Shown: positions 11,706 to 23,984, counted from the first letter of the stretch. The stretch: DNA of 64,000 bases from Rutidosis leptorrhynchoides (GCF_046630445.1 NC_092333.1:98492001-98556000), one strand, 5' to 3'. Program-made: numbers and translations. Notes: generated by a model not told the origin, from the sequence alone.

Positions 11706-13120
11706 TCAGGTCATGAATAATCATTTTCACAATTTCAGTTGATCGTTGTGCACAAAGTTCATGAACACGTAGCATACTTAGCACATTATCTCATAGCAAA
11801 AAATTCAAGTAAATATGAAAAACTCCAGATCATAAATATACTTAAAATGGATTCCAAAAAGTCTGGCCAGGGGCTTATACGATAATTAAAAGTCAGGAAT
11901 CAGAAGGTGTACATTTGGGGTTTTCCCAGTCAGTTTCTGACCGCGCACTGATTTCGTTTTGGCTATAACCGGAGTTAGGAACATGCAATTGATACAAGAC
12001 CAGTGGCCATAGTTCAAAGACAAGTCAAAGTAACACATATAAAAAATCTAGCAACTTTTGTTTAGCCAATTTGTACATTTTATTCGTGCAAGTTGAATAT
12101 TCAGTTTTCAGCTCAAATCAGAATTTACATAAAGTATGGCTCTATTGTGCCCATTTCATAAGGTTTCAGAGATTGACATAAACTAAAAATAAGTCATATA
12201 TCATGTTAAGTTTCATTTTCCAGAATCATACATGCTCATGCAATAAACACCATCCACAGAGTACAAAACAGTGAGCAAGTTACAGATTCGATTCCCATTT
12301 AGTTAGTCACATTCGCACGCGAATATCCGAAGATCTAGATACAATTAGCCTATGATATCTACATGAAAAGTGAATACTTTTTGTATACATTTCAAATATG
12401 CAAATCTTTAATCACAGAAGTTTACACATTTTATCATACAAGGTTATTTTCATGCAAGGTTTGTATAAAACTACTTTTACATTAATTCAAGCATATCTCG
12501 GGCTATACATAAGCGAATGACATGATATCCTAGTCTAAATTGAGTGTTTTTAAATTATATTTCCAATGGTATAAGTTTCACATGCCAATTCGTTGTCTAT
12601 CAATACCATATTTCTGATCAAGCAACAAAACACAACGATAATTCAAATTGACATAACTTAATCATACGGAAACGAAATCAAGCGAATCCAAAGCCTAAAC
12701 TCAATAGTTTTTCGTAAGGAATCTAAATATAACATAATAATCAACATTTGAAAAACTTAATTTTACTGATCAAACAAAAACAAATTCATTTTTAAACCCT
12801 AGCGCATCAAACAATCAAAATAACGATAACAATTAACACGTACGCGTATAGACTTGAGCAATTGACAACATATCTATGAAACTCTAATAAAAATCAGATT
12901 TTACAAATTAGGGTTCATGTAAATATACCTTAGATCGCTAAAAGAATTATACCAACGCGTAGAGGAGATTGAGAATTGCAACTTTCGTGTTCAAGGTTTT
13001 ATCAAAAATTGAAAAGTAAGAGTTATGGGATAGTGATGGTGGTCGACGAATGGAGCAGAGGGATGAGGGAGTCGACTGCTTTCTTTTTGTGTGAGGGTTT
13101 TCTCTAATTTTAGGTTAATA

Positions 13121-13134
13121 TTTCTATTTATACT
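13121..13134 (-). promoter_or_regulatory. E3 LTR TATA box
   Basis: On the minus strand this reads AGTATAAATAGAAA, a canonical plant TATA box about 520 bases into the LTR. The 5' LTR has the same sequence at about 23457-23470, which would drive genomic transcription of E3. Confidence 0.7.
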
Positions 13135-13648
13135 AACCCTAGTCTAAACAATTAGCACATAAGCCCCTCAAGTTGTCAAAATTCAACATAAAAGGGTGGG
13201 GAGGGGGTGGTCGGCCGAATGGGCCCCATTGGGTACTCCCGGGCTCGTGTTTTGCAATTCCGAGTAATCGTGGTCCGTTTTAAGTGTCGTTTAGTCGTAC
13301 CGAGGGCCCGGAACGCTAACCCGATCGTTAGACGCAACCAATCGTTTAAATTATTAAAAACCCAATAAATTAAATATTTTAAAAAGTTAATAATCAATAA
13401 AATTAATTATTAAAATAAACTCGAGCGTTTCGTTGCTCAAAAAGCAGTTATCAAAAGCGTATCGTTTTTATCGTATTTCATTATCCGAAATATTTATTTG
13501 AATTAATATCCACCCATATTAATTATTATAACCCTCCAAAGATCAAGTACGCATTTATTACACGTAAACGCACAAAAGGTCAAATAATCGCCGTTAAATA
13601 AACTAACGGAAGGTTAACGAAAGTAACGGAAAAAGCAGGGTTGTTACA

Positions 13649-15203
13649 GTTTTACTACGACGGCGTATGTCCGATTTTACGGTGTTCATCGTGTTTCCAG
13701 GTTTTAAATCATTAAGTTAGCATATCATATAGATATAGAACATGTGTTTAGTTGATTTTAAAATTCAAGTTAGAAGGATTAACTTTGTTTGCGAACAAGT
13801 TTAGAATTAACTAAACTATGTTCTAGTGATTACAAGTTTAAATCTTCGAATAAGATAGTTATATATATATATATATATATGAATTGAATGATGATAAGAA
13901 CATCAATACTACCTCAAGTTTAGTAGGTAAACCTACTGAAAGTGACAAAAATTGATCTAGCTTCAAAGGATCTTGGATGGCTTGAAAGTTCTTGAAGTAG
14001 AATCATGACATGAAAACAAGTTCAAGTAAGATTATCACTCGAATTAAGATTGTTATAGTTATAAAAATTGAATCAAAGTTTGAATATGAGTATTACCTTA
14101 ATTTAGAAAGATAACCTACTGTAAATAACAAAGATTTCTTGAGATTGGATGATCACTTGAAATGGATTTGCAAGATTGGAAGTAAGCTAGTAAGCTTGAA
14201 AGTATTTGTGAAGTGTTCTTGATGTGTTCTTGAATGATGATGTTTCTTGATTGTAATTGAAGCTAGATTGACCTAGATGATCAATATTACTGAAGTATAG
14301 ACGTTCTTAAGCTTAAAGAGAGTTAATATGGAGAGAATTTGGATTAGAAAATCAAAGAAATGTGATGTGTGTGTTGTTTGAAAAAAATGCCTAATGCTTA
14401 GTTAATATAAGGTTACTAGTTTTTGTTTTCATGCTCATAAGTCATGCTAGTTGTCAAATGATGGTTCTCACATGTCTTGGTAACTCACAAGGGCTACTAA
14501 GAGCCAATCATTGGAGTGTATATACCAATAGTAAATACATCTAGAAGCTGTGTATTGTACGAGTACGAATACGGGTGTATACGAGTAGAATTGTTGATGA
14601 AAATGAATGAGAATGCAATTGTAAGCATTTTTGATAAATAGAAGTACTTTCAAATGTGTCTTGAAGTCTTTCAAAAGTGTATAAATACATCTTAAAATAC
14701 TACATGTATATACATTTTAACTGAGTCGTTAAGTCATCCTTAGTCGTTACATGTAAGTGTTGTTTTGAAACCTTTAAGTTAACGATCTCATTTAATGTAG
14801 TTAACCCATTGTTTATTATATCTAATGAGATGTTAAATTATTACATTATCATGATATTATGATGTATGAATATATCTTAATATGATATATATACATTAAA
14901 ATGTCGTTACAAACGATAATCGTTACATATATGCCTCGTTTCGAAATTCTTAAGTTAGTAATCTTGTTTTACATATGTAGTTCATTGTTAACATACATAA
15001 TGATATATATAATTATCATTTTATCATGTTAAATATAGTATAACAATACCTTAATATGATACATATGTATTTAGTAAGACGTTGTTATAACGATAATCGT
15101 TATATATATCGTTTCGAGTTTCTTAACTTAGTAATCTCATTTTTATGTATTTAACTCATTGTTAATATACCTAGTGAGATACTTACTTATCATAATATCA
15201 TGT

Positions 15204-15302
<99 letters not shown>

Positions 15303-15325
15303 TATAGTTTTTACAAGTTTTAACG
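13649..15325 (-). repeat. Extra copy of E2 LTR 5' segment inside E3
   Basis: This segment repeats 23985-25675 almost exactly, including the junction GTTTT with the E3 LTR start and the long AT tract. It lies between the E3 polypurine tract and the E3 3' LTR, where no E2 sequence is expected. Together with the adjacent LTR it forms a direct repeat of about 4.7 kb (10635-15325 against 20978-25675). It looks like flank sequence copied along with the 5' LTR. Confidence 0.85.
15208..15301. repeat. (AT)n microsatellite, E2-derived segment
   Basis: A nearly pure AT run of about 90 bases. The matching tract in the other copy (25536-25651) is longer and has CCAT interruptions. Confidence 0.95.
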
Positions 15326-15386
15326 CGAGAAGAGGACAAGGGTTGTTACATTACCCACCTGTTATTAAAAATTTCGTTTCGAAATT
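15326..15386 (-). other. E3 polypurine tract and 25-bp LTR-like start
   Basis: On the minus strand, after the pol stop at 15387, come the TTTCGAAACGAAATTT near-palindrome and the purine-rich CAGGTGGGTAATG, then TGTAACAACCCTTGTCC. The last 25 bases (15326-15350) begin like the E3 LTR for 12 bases and then diverge from it. At 15325 they join E2 sequence at the short shared string CGTTAAAAC. Confidence 0.75.
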
Positions 15387-18300
15387 TTAGTGATCGTCCT
15401 CTGAAGTAGTTTTCTCAGGAAACAGTTGTGGATACTTCAGCCTCATCTGGTCTTCACGCTCCTACGTGAACTCTGATCCTCTTCTCGCGTTCCATCGAAC
15501 TTTAACGATAGGAATTCTGCTTTGTTTCAATTGTTTGACCTCACGGCCCAAAATTTCGACAGGTTCCTCAATGAAATAAAGTTTGTCGTCGATACGTAGT
15601 TCCTCTAAAGGAATAATCAAATTCTCCTCTGCTAGGCACTTCTTTAGATTGGATACATGAAAAATGTCGTGTATACCGCTGAGAGCTTGTGGCAGTTCCA
15701 ATCTGTAAGCTACCGGTCCAACTTTTTCAGTTATCTCAAACAGTCCAACATATCTAGGACTCAGTTTACCTCGTTTTCCAAATCGTACAACACCCTTCCA
15801 AGGTGATACTTTAAGCATAACTTTGTCACCAACTTGGAATTCTATGTCCTTCCGTCTAACATCGACGTAACTCTTTTGAAGACTTCGAGCTGTTCTCAAT
15901 CGTTCCTAAATCTATAGAACTTTCTCAGTTGTCTCCTGAATAATTTCAGGGTCTGTCAACTGACTATCTCCCAACTCGCTCTAACATACGGGAGATCTAC
16001 ACTTCCTTCCGTACAGTGCTTCGAAAGGTGCAGCCTTAATGCTCTCATGGTAGCTGTTATTGTACGAGAACTCAGCTAGTGGTAAATACTTATCCCATCC
16101 GTTACCAAAATCAATGACACATGCCCTCAACATGTCCTCAAAAGTCTGAATAGTTCATTCGCTCTGGCCATCTGTCTGGGGGTGATATGTTGTACTCGTA
16201 TCTAAACGAGTCCCCATTGCTTTCTGTAATGACTGCCAAAATCTGGAAGTGAATTTGCTGTCGCGATCGGTTATAATGGATATAGGCACTTCATGTCTAG
16301 AGACGACTTCCTTAATGTAGATCTGAGCCAACTTCTCCATTTTATCAGTTTCTCTTATCGGTAGAAAGTGTGCAGACTTAGTGAGATGATCCACGATAAC
16401 CCAAATAGTATCATGACCTCCTGATGTTCTCGGCAGTTTTGTGATGAAGTCCATGGTAATACCTTCCCATTTCCACTGGGGAATCTCTGGTTGAGTTAAT
16501 AATCCTGATGGCTTCTGATGCTCAGCCTTGACTTTAGCGCAAGTCAAGCACTTACCGACATAGGTAGCAATATTAGCTTTCAAATTTGGCCACCAATAGA
16601 ATGCCTTCAAATCCTGGTACATTTTATCTGATCCTGGATGAATTGAGTACCTTGACTTGTGTGCTTCCTTCAACACTAGTTCTCTCAATCCACCAAACTT
16701 TGGTACCCAGATTAATTTGGAAAAGTACCGTGTTCCATCCTCCTTGATGTCAAATTTCTTATCCATTCCTCTGAGAAATTCAACGTCAACATTTTCTTGT
16801 TTCACTGCTTCTTGTTGTGCTTCGTGGATTTGTGATGTGAGATTCGTACGGACAACTATGTTAAAAGCCTTAACCCTGAGAGGTTTGTCTCGCTCTTTCC
16901 TGCTTAAAGCATCCGCCACAACATTTGCCTTGCTCGGATGGTATTGAAGTTCGCAGTTATAATCATTAAGTAGTTCCATCCAACGTCGTTGTCGCATGTT
17001 GAGTTGTTTCTGATCGAATATGTGCTGTAAACTCTCATGGTCAGTGAAGATAGTAAATTTGGTTCCATACAGGTAGTGTCTCCACATTTTAAGTGCAAAG
17101 ACAACAGCTCCTAGTTCAAGGTCGTGCGTAGTGTAGTTCTGCTCGTGAATCTTTAACTGTCGCGATCCATAAGCAATAACTTTATTTCGTTGCATAAGCA
17201 CGCAACCCATTCCTTGACGTGAGGCATCACAATAAACAACAAAATCTTCACTTTCCTCGGGTAGAGACAATACTGGTGCAGTTGTTAACTTCTCTTTCAG
17301 CAACTGAAATGCGAACTCTTGCGGTTCTGACCATTCATACTTCTTACCTTTATGAGTCAACGCGGTCAATGGTCGGGCGATCTTAGAGAATCCTTCGATG
17401 AATCGCCGGTAGTAACCAGCTAGACCCAAAAATTGCCTAACCTGAGTTGGCATCTTTGGAGTTTCCCAATTCTTAACTGACTCAATCTTTGCTGGATCAA
17501 CCTGTATTCCATTGGCCCCTACAACATGGCCAAGAAATTGTACTTCTGGTAACCAAAAGTCACACTTAGAGAACTTTGCATACAACTGCTCATCTCTATG
17601 CATAGTCAAAATTGATCGTAGATGTTGTTCGTGCTTTTCTTTGTTCTTGGAGTACACCAATATGTCATCAATAAACACAATGATGAATTTATCTAGGTAT
17701 GGCTCATACACACGGTTCATGAGATCCATGAACACTGCTGGTGCGTTCGTCAAACCAAACGGAATCACTGTAAACTCATAATGTCCATAACGTATTCTAA
17801 ACGCTGTCTTCGGGATATCAGCTTCTTTGACTCTCAATTGATGATACCTAGATCTCAAATCAATCTTCGAGTAACAACTAGATCCTTGTAGCTGATCAAA
17901 TAAGTCATCAATCCTCGGTAGCGGATACCGATTCTTGATTGTCAACTTGTTCAATTCTCTGTAATCGATACACAATCTCATCGACCCATCTTTCTTTTTA
18001 ACAAACAAGACTGGAGGTCCCTAAGGTGAAGAACTCAGTATAATAAATCCCTTGTCTAACAACTGTTGCAATTGACTAGACAACTTTTGAAGTTCTGGGG
18101 GTGCAAGTCTATACGGTGCGCGAGCCACCGGTGCCGCTCCTGGCACTAAGTCTATCTGAAACTCAACTTCTCGATGCGGTGGGAGACCAGGTAATTCCTC
18201 CGGAAAAACTTCAAGAAATTCCTTAACTACAGAAACGTCTTTGGGTCTCCTTTCTTCAGGTACAATCTGGCTTACGTGAGCCATAAACGCGATACATCCC

Positions 18301-18827
18301 TTTCTCACATACTTCTGGACTTTCAAGCAGTTAATGAGATGTAATTTCGAGCCATTCTTTTCACCATAAATCATCATAGGTTCACCGTCAGCAATAGGAA
18401 TACGAATAGCCTTTAGGCCACAGACCACCTCGGCTTTGTTATCAGCTAACCAGTCCATTCCAACCACATGGTCAAAAATTTCCAGTTTAATAGGTATCAC
18501 GTCAATGCTAAGAGGCTTACTTTCTAACGTCAACGTACAATCACGATAAATCTTATCGGCTCTCATCAAATTACCATTCCCTAGTTCTATGGAATACACA
18601 TCATCTAAGGAAGAAACAGATTTCTTAACATTGTGACAAATATCCTTAGATATAAAACTTCTATCAACGCCAGTATCAAACAAAACATAAACAGGTTGAT
18701 CATCGAGTGAAAACGTACCCGTGACTAGCTTCGGATCATCATGAGCTTCTGCGGAATTGATGTTGAACACCCTGCCTCGAGCATTTCCATTGTTGTTCTT
18801 AGGACAGTCCTTCTTAAAATGACCTGG
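15387..18827 (-). pseudogene. E3 pol: PR-RT-RH-IN and C-terminal tail, stops in frame
   Basis: Pol continues the gag frame after a TAG at 18828-18830 and ends with TAA at 15387-15389. The protease motif reads DTGVDRSF (about 18690), with Val where Ala is usual. Reverse transcriptase is at about 17400-18010, with FIDDILVYS near 17652-17680; RNase H is near 17250. The integrase zinc region is near 16560 and its core near 16440, 16270 and 16155. The tail resembles that of E1. Stops within the frame: TAG near 18020 (in place of Trp), TGA near 16155 (in place of Arg), two or more at about 15905-15980, and TAG at 15462 (in place of Trp). All point to C-to-T or G-to-A decay. Confidence 0.92.
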
Positions 18828-19898
18828 CTATCCATAACCATAACAGTTCTTACCATTATTAGCATTGTTCGCGTTGTTTGCAGTGCTGTTGTTGTTGCCG
18901 TTGAGATTAACCTTGCAATCCTTCGACAAATGACCAAACTTCTTACAACGGTCACAATTTAGAATAGAACAGTTTCCAATATGATGCTTTCCACAATTCT
19001 GACATTGTGGCTTTTTGCCCTTATAGCCGGAGTTAGTTCCTGTGATTCCAGTGTCGTTACGGTAAGAATCTTGCTTCTTGAACGGCTGTTGATTAAAATT
19101 CTTGTCCTGACCACCGTTCCACTTCCTCTTACCATCGTTTGACTTATTCTCATTCACAGTAGTGCCCTTCCCTCTCTGGGCAATCTGATCCAATAGCAAA
19201 CTAGCCATGTCAATAGCTTTTTGCACGTTTGCGGGTTTGGAAGTAGTGACCCTGCCTTGAATATTCTCACTTAGACCTTCGATGTACAGCTCTACCTTAC
19301 GCCTTTCAGGAGTAACCATTTCCAGATACATTAACGCCAGCTCAAAGAACCTCTTGTTATAGGCGGTGATATTGTTGCCTACCAACTTCAGCTCTTGGAA
19401 CTCGCGTTCCATTTTCTTAATCTCATTTCTTGAACAATACTCCTCTATCATTCTTTGCTTCAGAGTGTCCCAAGATAGGGCATAAGCTTGATCTTGACCC
19501 AGGGACTGAGCATAGTTATTCCACCAGGTGAGCGCACTGTCCGACAGTGTGCCCGTAGCAAAACCTACCCGGTCATTATCATTACACCCACTAATGCGAA
19601 AAACCGACTCAAGCTTCTCAAACCATCTAGTGACACCAACTGGTCCCTCAGTTCCGTTGAAAGAATGTGGGTTGCAACTAGTGAACGTTTTGTAAGAACA
19701 TCCGTTGCGGCCTTGAGTGCCGTTCCCATTGGTGTTGCTCAAACCACCACGATCATTACTATTCCGAACGTTGTTAAATTCCCTCAGTAGTTCAGCTCTT
19801 TCGGCCGCGATTCCTTCAGCGACCATTCTCCTGATTTGAGCGGCGGTTGATTCCTTCGGAGGCATCTTCAACACAGAAAAACAATAGGTCAGTGTCAA
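18828..19898 (-). pseudogene. E3 gag
   Basis: About 356 residues with a retrotransposon-gag domain (TRWFEKLESVFRISGC, then ALTWWNNYAQ). A basic Asn-rich linker follows, then a zinc knuckle C-x2-C-x4-H-x4-C near 18910-18960. A second knuckle is damaged: its second Cys codon is Tyr (CYGYG), and the next codon is a TAG stop at 18828-18830. Translation may start at the Met of MPPKES at about 19865 rather than at the upstream Met at 19898, because chromovirus gags often start in this way. Gag and pol share one frame with no frameshift. Confidence 0.9.
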
Positions 19899-19969
19899 AA
19901 CAACGCTATATATGAAAATATACTAGCAACGAGTGTTGAAGACTAGTAAATAATAGTACGAAAAGATTC

Positions 19970-20120
19970 GCTAGTAGTGAGAAGTAGCGTAAGTAGTATT
20001 AGTAGTGATAGTAGTGTTAGTAGCGTCACCGGTGATAGTAGTGGTAGTAGTGACACTAGTGGTAGTAGTGACACTAGTGGTAGTAGTAGCAGTAGCACTA
20101 AGTAGTAACATTAATGGCAA
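19970..20120. repeat. Degenerate AGT/GTA trinucleotide repeat in E3 leader
   Basis: An irregular run of AGT-type triplets (GTAGTAGTGACACTAGTG repeated) lies between the gag start and the small upstream ORF. It has no coding potential. The rest of 19900-20407 is AT-rich leader sequence with nothing else recognisable. Confidence 0.8.
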
Positions 20121-20407
20121 TAGTAGTATTAAAACATAACACAAGTATTATGGTCATACAAAGTTACTAAATATAGAATAATACCGCATGCAATAAAAGA
20201 TAATAGTTATTAATAGCATAAACCACCATTATTATAAATGAAATCCATAAGCGATAAACCAATATTCAAGAGTAGTAACCCAAACAATAAACATAATGTA
20301 CTAGTAGCCCGGTTTATAACACCCGGTAAGTCTTATATAACCAATTAAAGAAAGAATGGTGGGTGGAAAAGAAGTTCATGGTCAATGACCCTTCACTTCC
20401 TCTTCTG

Positions 20408-20794
20408 TCAGGTACGGGAGGCAGGTCCATCATTCCTCGGCCTATTACGTTCCGCCTCCAATGCAACAACCCTGGCAGTCAAGGCTGCTATCAATCTCGT
20501 CATCTCAACGAACCTCGCTTTGGCCTCATACGTATAAGTATTTATACTTGTGACCCTTTCGTCCAACCTATCAAGATCATCGGGGTGCGGGTATGTCCTA
20601 GCAATATCGCTCAAAGCGTTAACATGATCAACTACATCCCTGTTGCGGTTAGTGTGAATCAAATCCAATGCATAAAGGTTCACGGGATGATTGGGTATCT
20701 GATGCAGAGTAGGTGCTGGTGCTGGGGTAGGAGCAGGTGCATTTACCTCAGCCACACTTGAGTCATTGCTACTGTTTCCTGAATCCCGTGACAT
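20408..20794 (-). CDS. E3 small ORF between PBS and gag (predicted coiled coil)
   Basis: An intact 128-residue ORF on the minus strand starts about 170 bases after the primer-binding site and ends about 500 bases before gag. The N-terminus is rich in Ser, Asn and acidic residues, then comes a Pro/Ala run (APAPTPAPAPT). The C-terminal half has heptad-like hydrophobic spacing over about residues 75-115, which suggests a coiled coil. I do not recognise the family. It is uninterrupted although gag and pol carry stops. E4 and E6 have ORFs of similar layout in the same position. It could be an accessory protein, an N-terminal gag relic or a chance ORF. Confidence 0.55.
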   Translation of the reverse strand: MSRDSGNSSNDSSVAEVNAPAPTPAPAPTLHQIPNHPVNLYALDLIHTNRNRDVVDHVNALSDIARTYPHPDDLDRLDERVTSINTYTYEAKARFVEMTRLIAALTARVVALEAERNRPRNDGPASRT

Positions 20795-20962
20795 CTAGCT
20801 TACAATGCAAGAACACAAACCAACAGATTAGCCAAGTAAATAATGTTAGTCACAAAGTACTCATGTAATGACTAAGTCCTGGTCGTAGTCTAGACTCTTC
20901 AAGGTGTCCTAATGACCATATCAGACACTCGAATGCAAGTCCTAGTTTCCCTACGAACCGTT

Positions 20963-20975
20963 AGTTCTGATACCA
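20963..20975 (-). other. E3 primer-binding site
   Basis: On the minus strand this reads TGGTATCAGAACT, two bases after the 5' LTR end. It matches the initiator Met-tRNA type site (TGGTATCAGAGC) over its first ten bases. Confidence 0.8.
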
Positions 20976-20977
20976 AC

Positions 20978-23900
20978 TAAAACACCCCGCCAAATTTCCA
21001 TCTGACGGCGCGTTAATCCATGTCCCACAGTTAACAGTTACGCCCTCTATATGAGACGTTTAAAGCAATCGCATTTAATTTTATTAAAAGTTGACTTTCA
21101 AAAACATAAGTCAATAATTCCAAAACGGAAACACTGTTGTGATCGTAACCATAAGCCAATGGTATTTAAACAGTTATAAAAGTTTTAAATGCGAAAGTAA
21201 GTAATGTTCATTAAATCAAATGCTGACTTCACGGCCAGACATGCAGCAAACACAGCGGAAGCCTACCTCTTAAGGACCTCAGAATAAAAACATACAAAAC
21301 ATGTCAACAATAATGTTGGTAAATCTACAGGTTTAAACTAATGTAGTAGTATCTGAAAAACAGTTATCAAAAAAATGGTTTAGTTTCCTTGACCACGAGA
21401 TTTTAATGTTTGCATAATCTGAGCACCTGAATACTAGCAATGACCCGAGTATAGAAGCCACTATACCCACCTTTACCTCCTAAAATATTATACACTTGTT
21501 CGAGCGTATCTAATGTTCAAAATAAATGCACCACAGTTTTTATAGCGGGTGAGGTTGTCAACCTAACGGATCCATCCATCTAAATCGTGCTTACACCGAC
21601 GGTATTAAAAGTATTCAAGCTAGAGGCTTTGTGAACAAACTCAGTACACATATATAGTACTCGTGTCAATACAAAAGCATTTGATAAAGTAAGTATAACA
21701 GCGTGTATTCTCATCCCTGAAAACATGTAAAAAGCGGACTGTAGACTCACCTTTGAATAAGCTTGGATGACTGACAAAAACTTGTACGGTTTACAGCTGA
21801 ATAATGCAATCTAAGTATACGTATTTAGGTTGGTCAATATATGCATCTTAAATAAGGGTGGTTTCATAGTATACGTTGTCTTATTGCTCGACTCGACGCA
21901 TTTCAAAGCAAAAGTCAACTATGTCATGTAAGTCAAACAAAGTCAACCGAAAGTCAAACTTGGTCAAAGTAGTTAACTAAAGTCAAAATCAGTAGGTTCA
22001 TGTCAGATCTTGGTCAACATGTCAAACCTAAGTCAAACAATACGTTTCAGGTCATGAATAATCATTTTCACAATTTCAGTTTATCGTTGTGCACAAAGTT
22101 CATGAACACGTAGCATACTTAGCACATTATCTCATAGCACAAAATTCAAGTAAACATGGAAAACTCCAGATCATAAATATACTTAAAATAGATTCCAAAA
22201 ATTCTGGCCAGGGGCTCATACGATAATTAAAAGTCAGGAATCAGAAGGGGTACATTTGGGGTTTTCCCAGTCAGTTTCTGACCGCGCACTGATTTCGTTT
22301 TGGCTATAACCGGAGTTAGGAACATGCAATTGATACAAGACCAGTGGCCATAGTTCAAAGACAAGCCAAAGTAACACATATAAAAAATCTAGCAACTTTT
22401 GTTTAGCCAATTTGTACAGTTTATTCGTGCAAGTTGAATATTCGGTTTTCAGCTCAAATCAGAATTTACATAAAGTATGGCTCTATTGTGCCCATTGCAT
22501 AAGGTTTCAGAGATTGAAATAAACGAAAAATAAGTCATATATCATGTTAAGTTTCATTTTCCAGAATTATACATGCTCATGCAATAAACACCATCCACAG
22601 AGTACAAAACAGTGAGCAAGTTACAGATTCGATTCCCATTTAGTTAGTCACATTCGCACGCGAATATCCGAAGATCTAGATACAATTAGCCTATGATATC
22701 TACATGAAAAGTGAAGTACTTTTTGTCTAAATTTCAAATATGCAAATCTTTAATCACAGAAGTTAACACATTTTATCATACAAGGTTATTTTCATGCAAG
22801 TTCTGTATAAAACTACTTTTACACTAATTCAAGCATATCTCGGGCTATACATAAGCAAACGACATGATATCCTAGTCTAAATTGAGTGTTTTTAAATTAT
22901 ATTTCCAGTGGTATAAGTTTCACATGCCAATTCGTTGTCTATCAATACCAGATTTCTGATCAAGCAACAAAACACAACGATAATTCAAATTGACATAACT
23001 TAATCATACGGAAACGAAATCAAGCGAATCCAAAGCCTAAACTCAATAGTTTTTCGTAAGGAATCTAAATATAACATAATAATTAACATTTGAAAAACTT
23101 AATTTTAATGATCAAACAAAAACAAATTCGTTTTTAAACCCTAGCGCATCAAACAATCAAAATAACGATAACAATTAACACGTACGCGTATAGACTTGAG
23201 CAATTGACAACATATCTATGAAACTCTAATAAAAATCAGATTTTACAAATTAGGGTTCATGTAAATGTACCTTAGATCGCTAAAAGAATTATACCAACGC
23301 ATAGAGGAGATCAAGAATTGCAACTTTCGTGTTCAAGGTTTTATCAAAAATTGAAAAGTAAGAGTTATGGGATGGTGGTTGAAGAATGGAGCAGAGGGAG
23401 GAGGGAGTCGACTGCTTTCTTTTTGTGTGAGAGTTTTATCTAATTTTAGGTTAATATTTCTATTTATACTAACCCTAGTTTAAACAATTAGCACATAAGC
23501 CCCTCAAGTTGTCAAAATTCAACATAAAAGGGTGGAGAGGGGGTGGTCGGCCGAATGGGCCCCATTGGGTACTCCCGGGCTCGTGTTTTGCAATTCCGTG
23601 TAATCGTGGTCCATTTTAAGTGTCGTTTAGTCGTACCGAGGGCCCGGAACGCTAACCCGATCGTTAAAAGCAACCAATCGTTTAATTTATTAAAAACCCA
23701 ATAAATTAAATATTTTAAAAAGTTAATAATCAATAAAATTAATTATTAAAATAAACCCGAGCGTTTCGTTGCTCAAAAAGCAGTTATCAAAAGCGTATCG
23801 TTTTTATCGTATTTCATTATCCGAAATATTTATTTGAATTAATATCCACCCATATTAATTATTATAACCCTCCAAAGATCAAGTACACATTTATTACACG

Positions 23901-23984
23901 TAAACGCACAAAAGGTCAAATAATCGCCGTTAAATAAACTAACGGAAGGTTAACGAAAGTAACGGAAAAAGCAGGGTTGTTACA
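20978..23984 (-). repeat. E3 5' LTR
   Basis: The LTR starts at 23984 on the minus strand (TGTAACAACCCTGC) and ends at 20978 (GTTTTA) beside the PBS. It is colinear with the 3' LTR. Its shared 3' block at about 21273-21322 has a cleaner acceptor-like end (TTTTTATTCTGAG|GTCC, boundary at 21278) than the other copy. The E2 segment follows at 23985. Confidence 0.9.

Larger units (their letters stand above)
10635..13648 (-). repeat. E3 3' LTR
   Basis: On the minus strand it opens TGTAACAACCCTGC at 13648 and ends GGCGGGGTGTTTTA at 10635. The same TA ending occurs in the 5' LTR, so TG...TA is the true terminus of this family. It is colinear with 20978-23984, with scattered substitutions and small indels. 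A TATA box lies near 13123-13132. A donor-like AAG|GTATAT is at 12928, and the shared 3' block, with a possible acceptor, is near 10934-10982. Confidence 0.9.
10635..23984 (-). mobile_element. E3: full-length Ty3/gypsy element inside E2a, with an anomalous 3' end
   Basis: Two LTRs of about 3.01 kb (10635-13648 and 20978-23984) flank an internal region with PBS, a small upstream ORF, gag, pol and a polypurine tract, all on the minus strand. The outer target-site duplication is GTTTT (10630-10634 and 23985-23989). Its pol proteins are close to those of E1 and E4. The oddity is at the 3' end: the polypurine tract is followed by only 25 bases of LTR-like start, then 1.7 kb of E2 sequence (13649-15325), and only then the 3' LTR. 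A third GTTTT copy lies at 13649-13653. The coding frame carries stops, so E3 is inactive. Confidence 0.88.

Noticed and set aside
13176..13397. 73-residue minus-strand frame conserved at 23512-23733
   Set aside because: Both copies are in the two E3 LTRs, so conservation follows from LTR duplication. It lies upstream of the TATA box.
15208..15301. Long AT tracts, and the YI-repeat 'proteins' they encode (for example 47135-47320 and 58035-58370)
   Set aside because: These are microsatellites read as codons, not genes.
19970..20120. CRISPR-like or satellite array
   Set aside because: The triplet repeat is irregular, without spacers or longer units. CRISPR is not expected in a plant nucleus.
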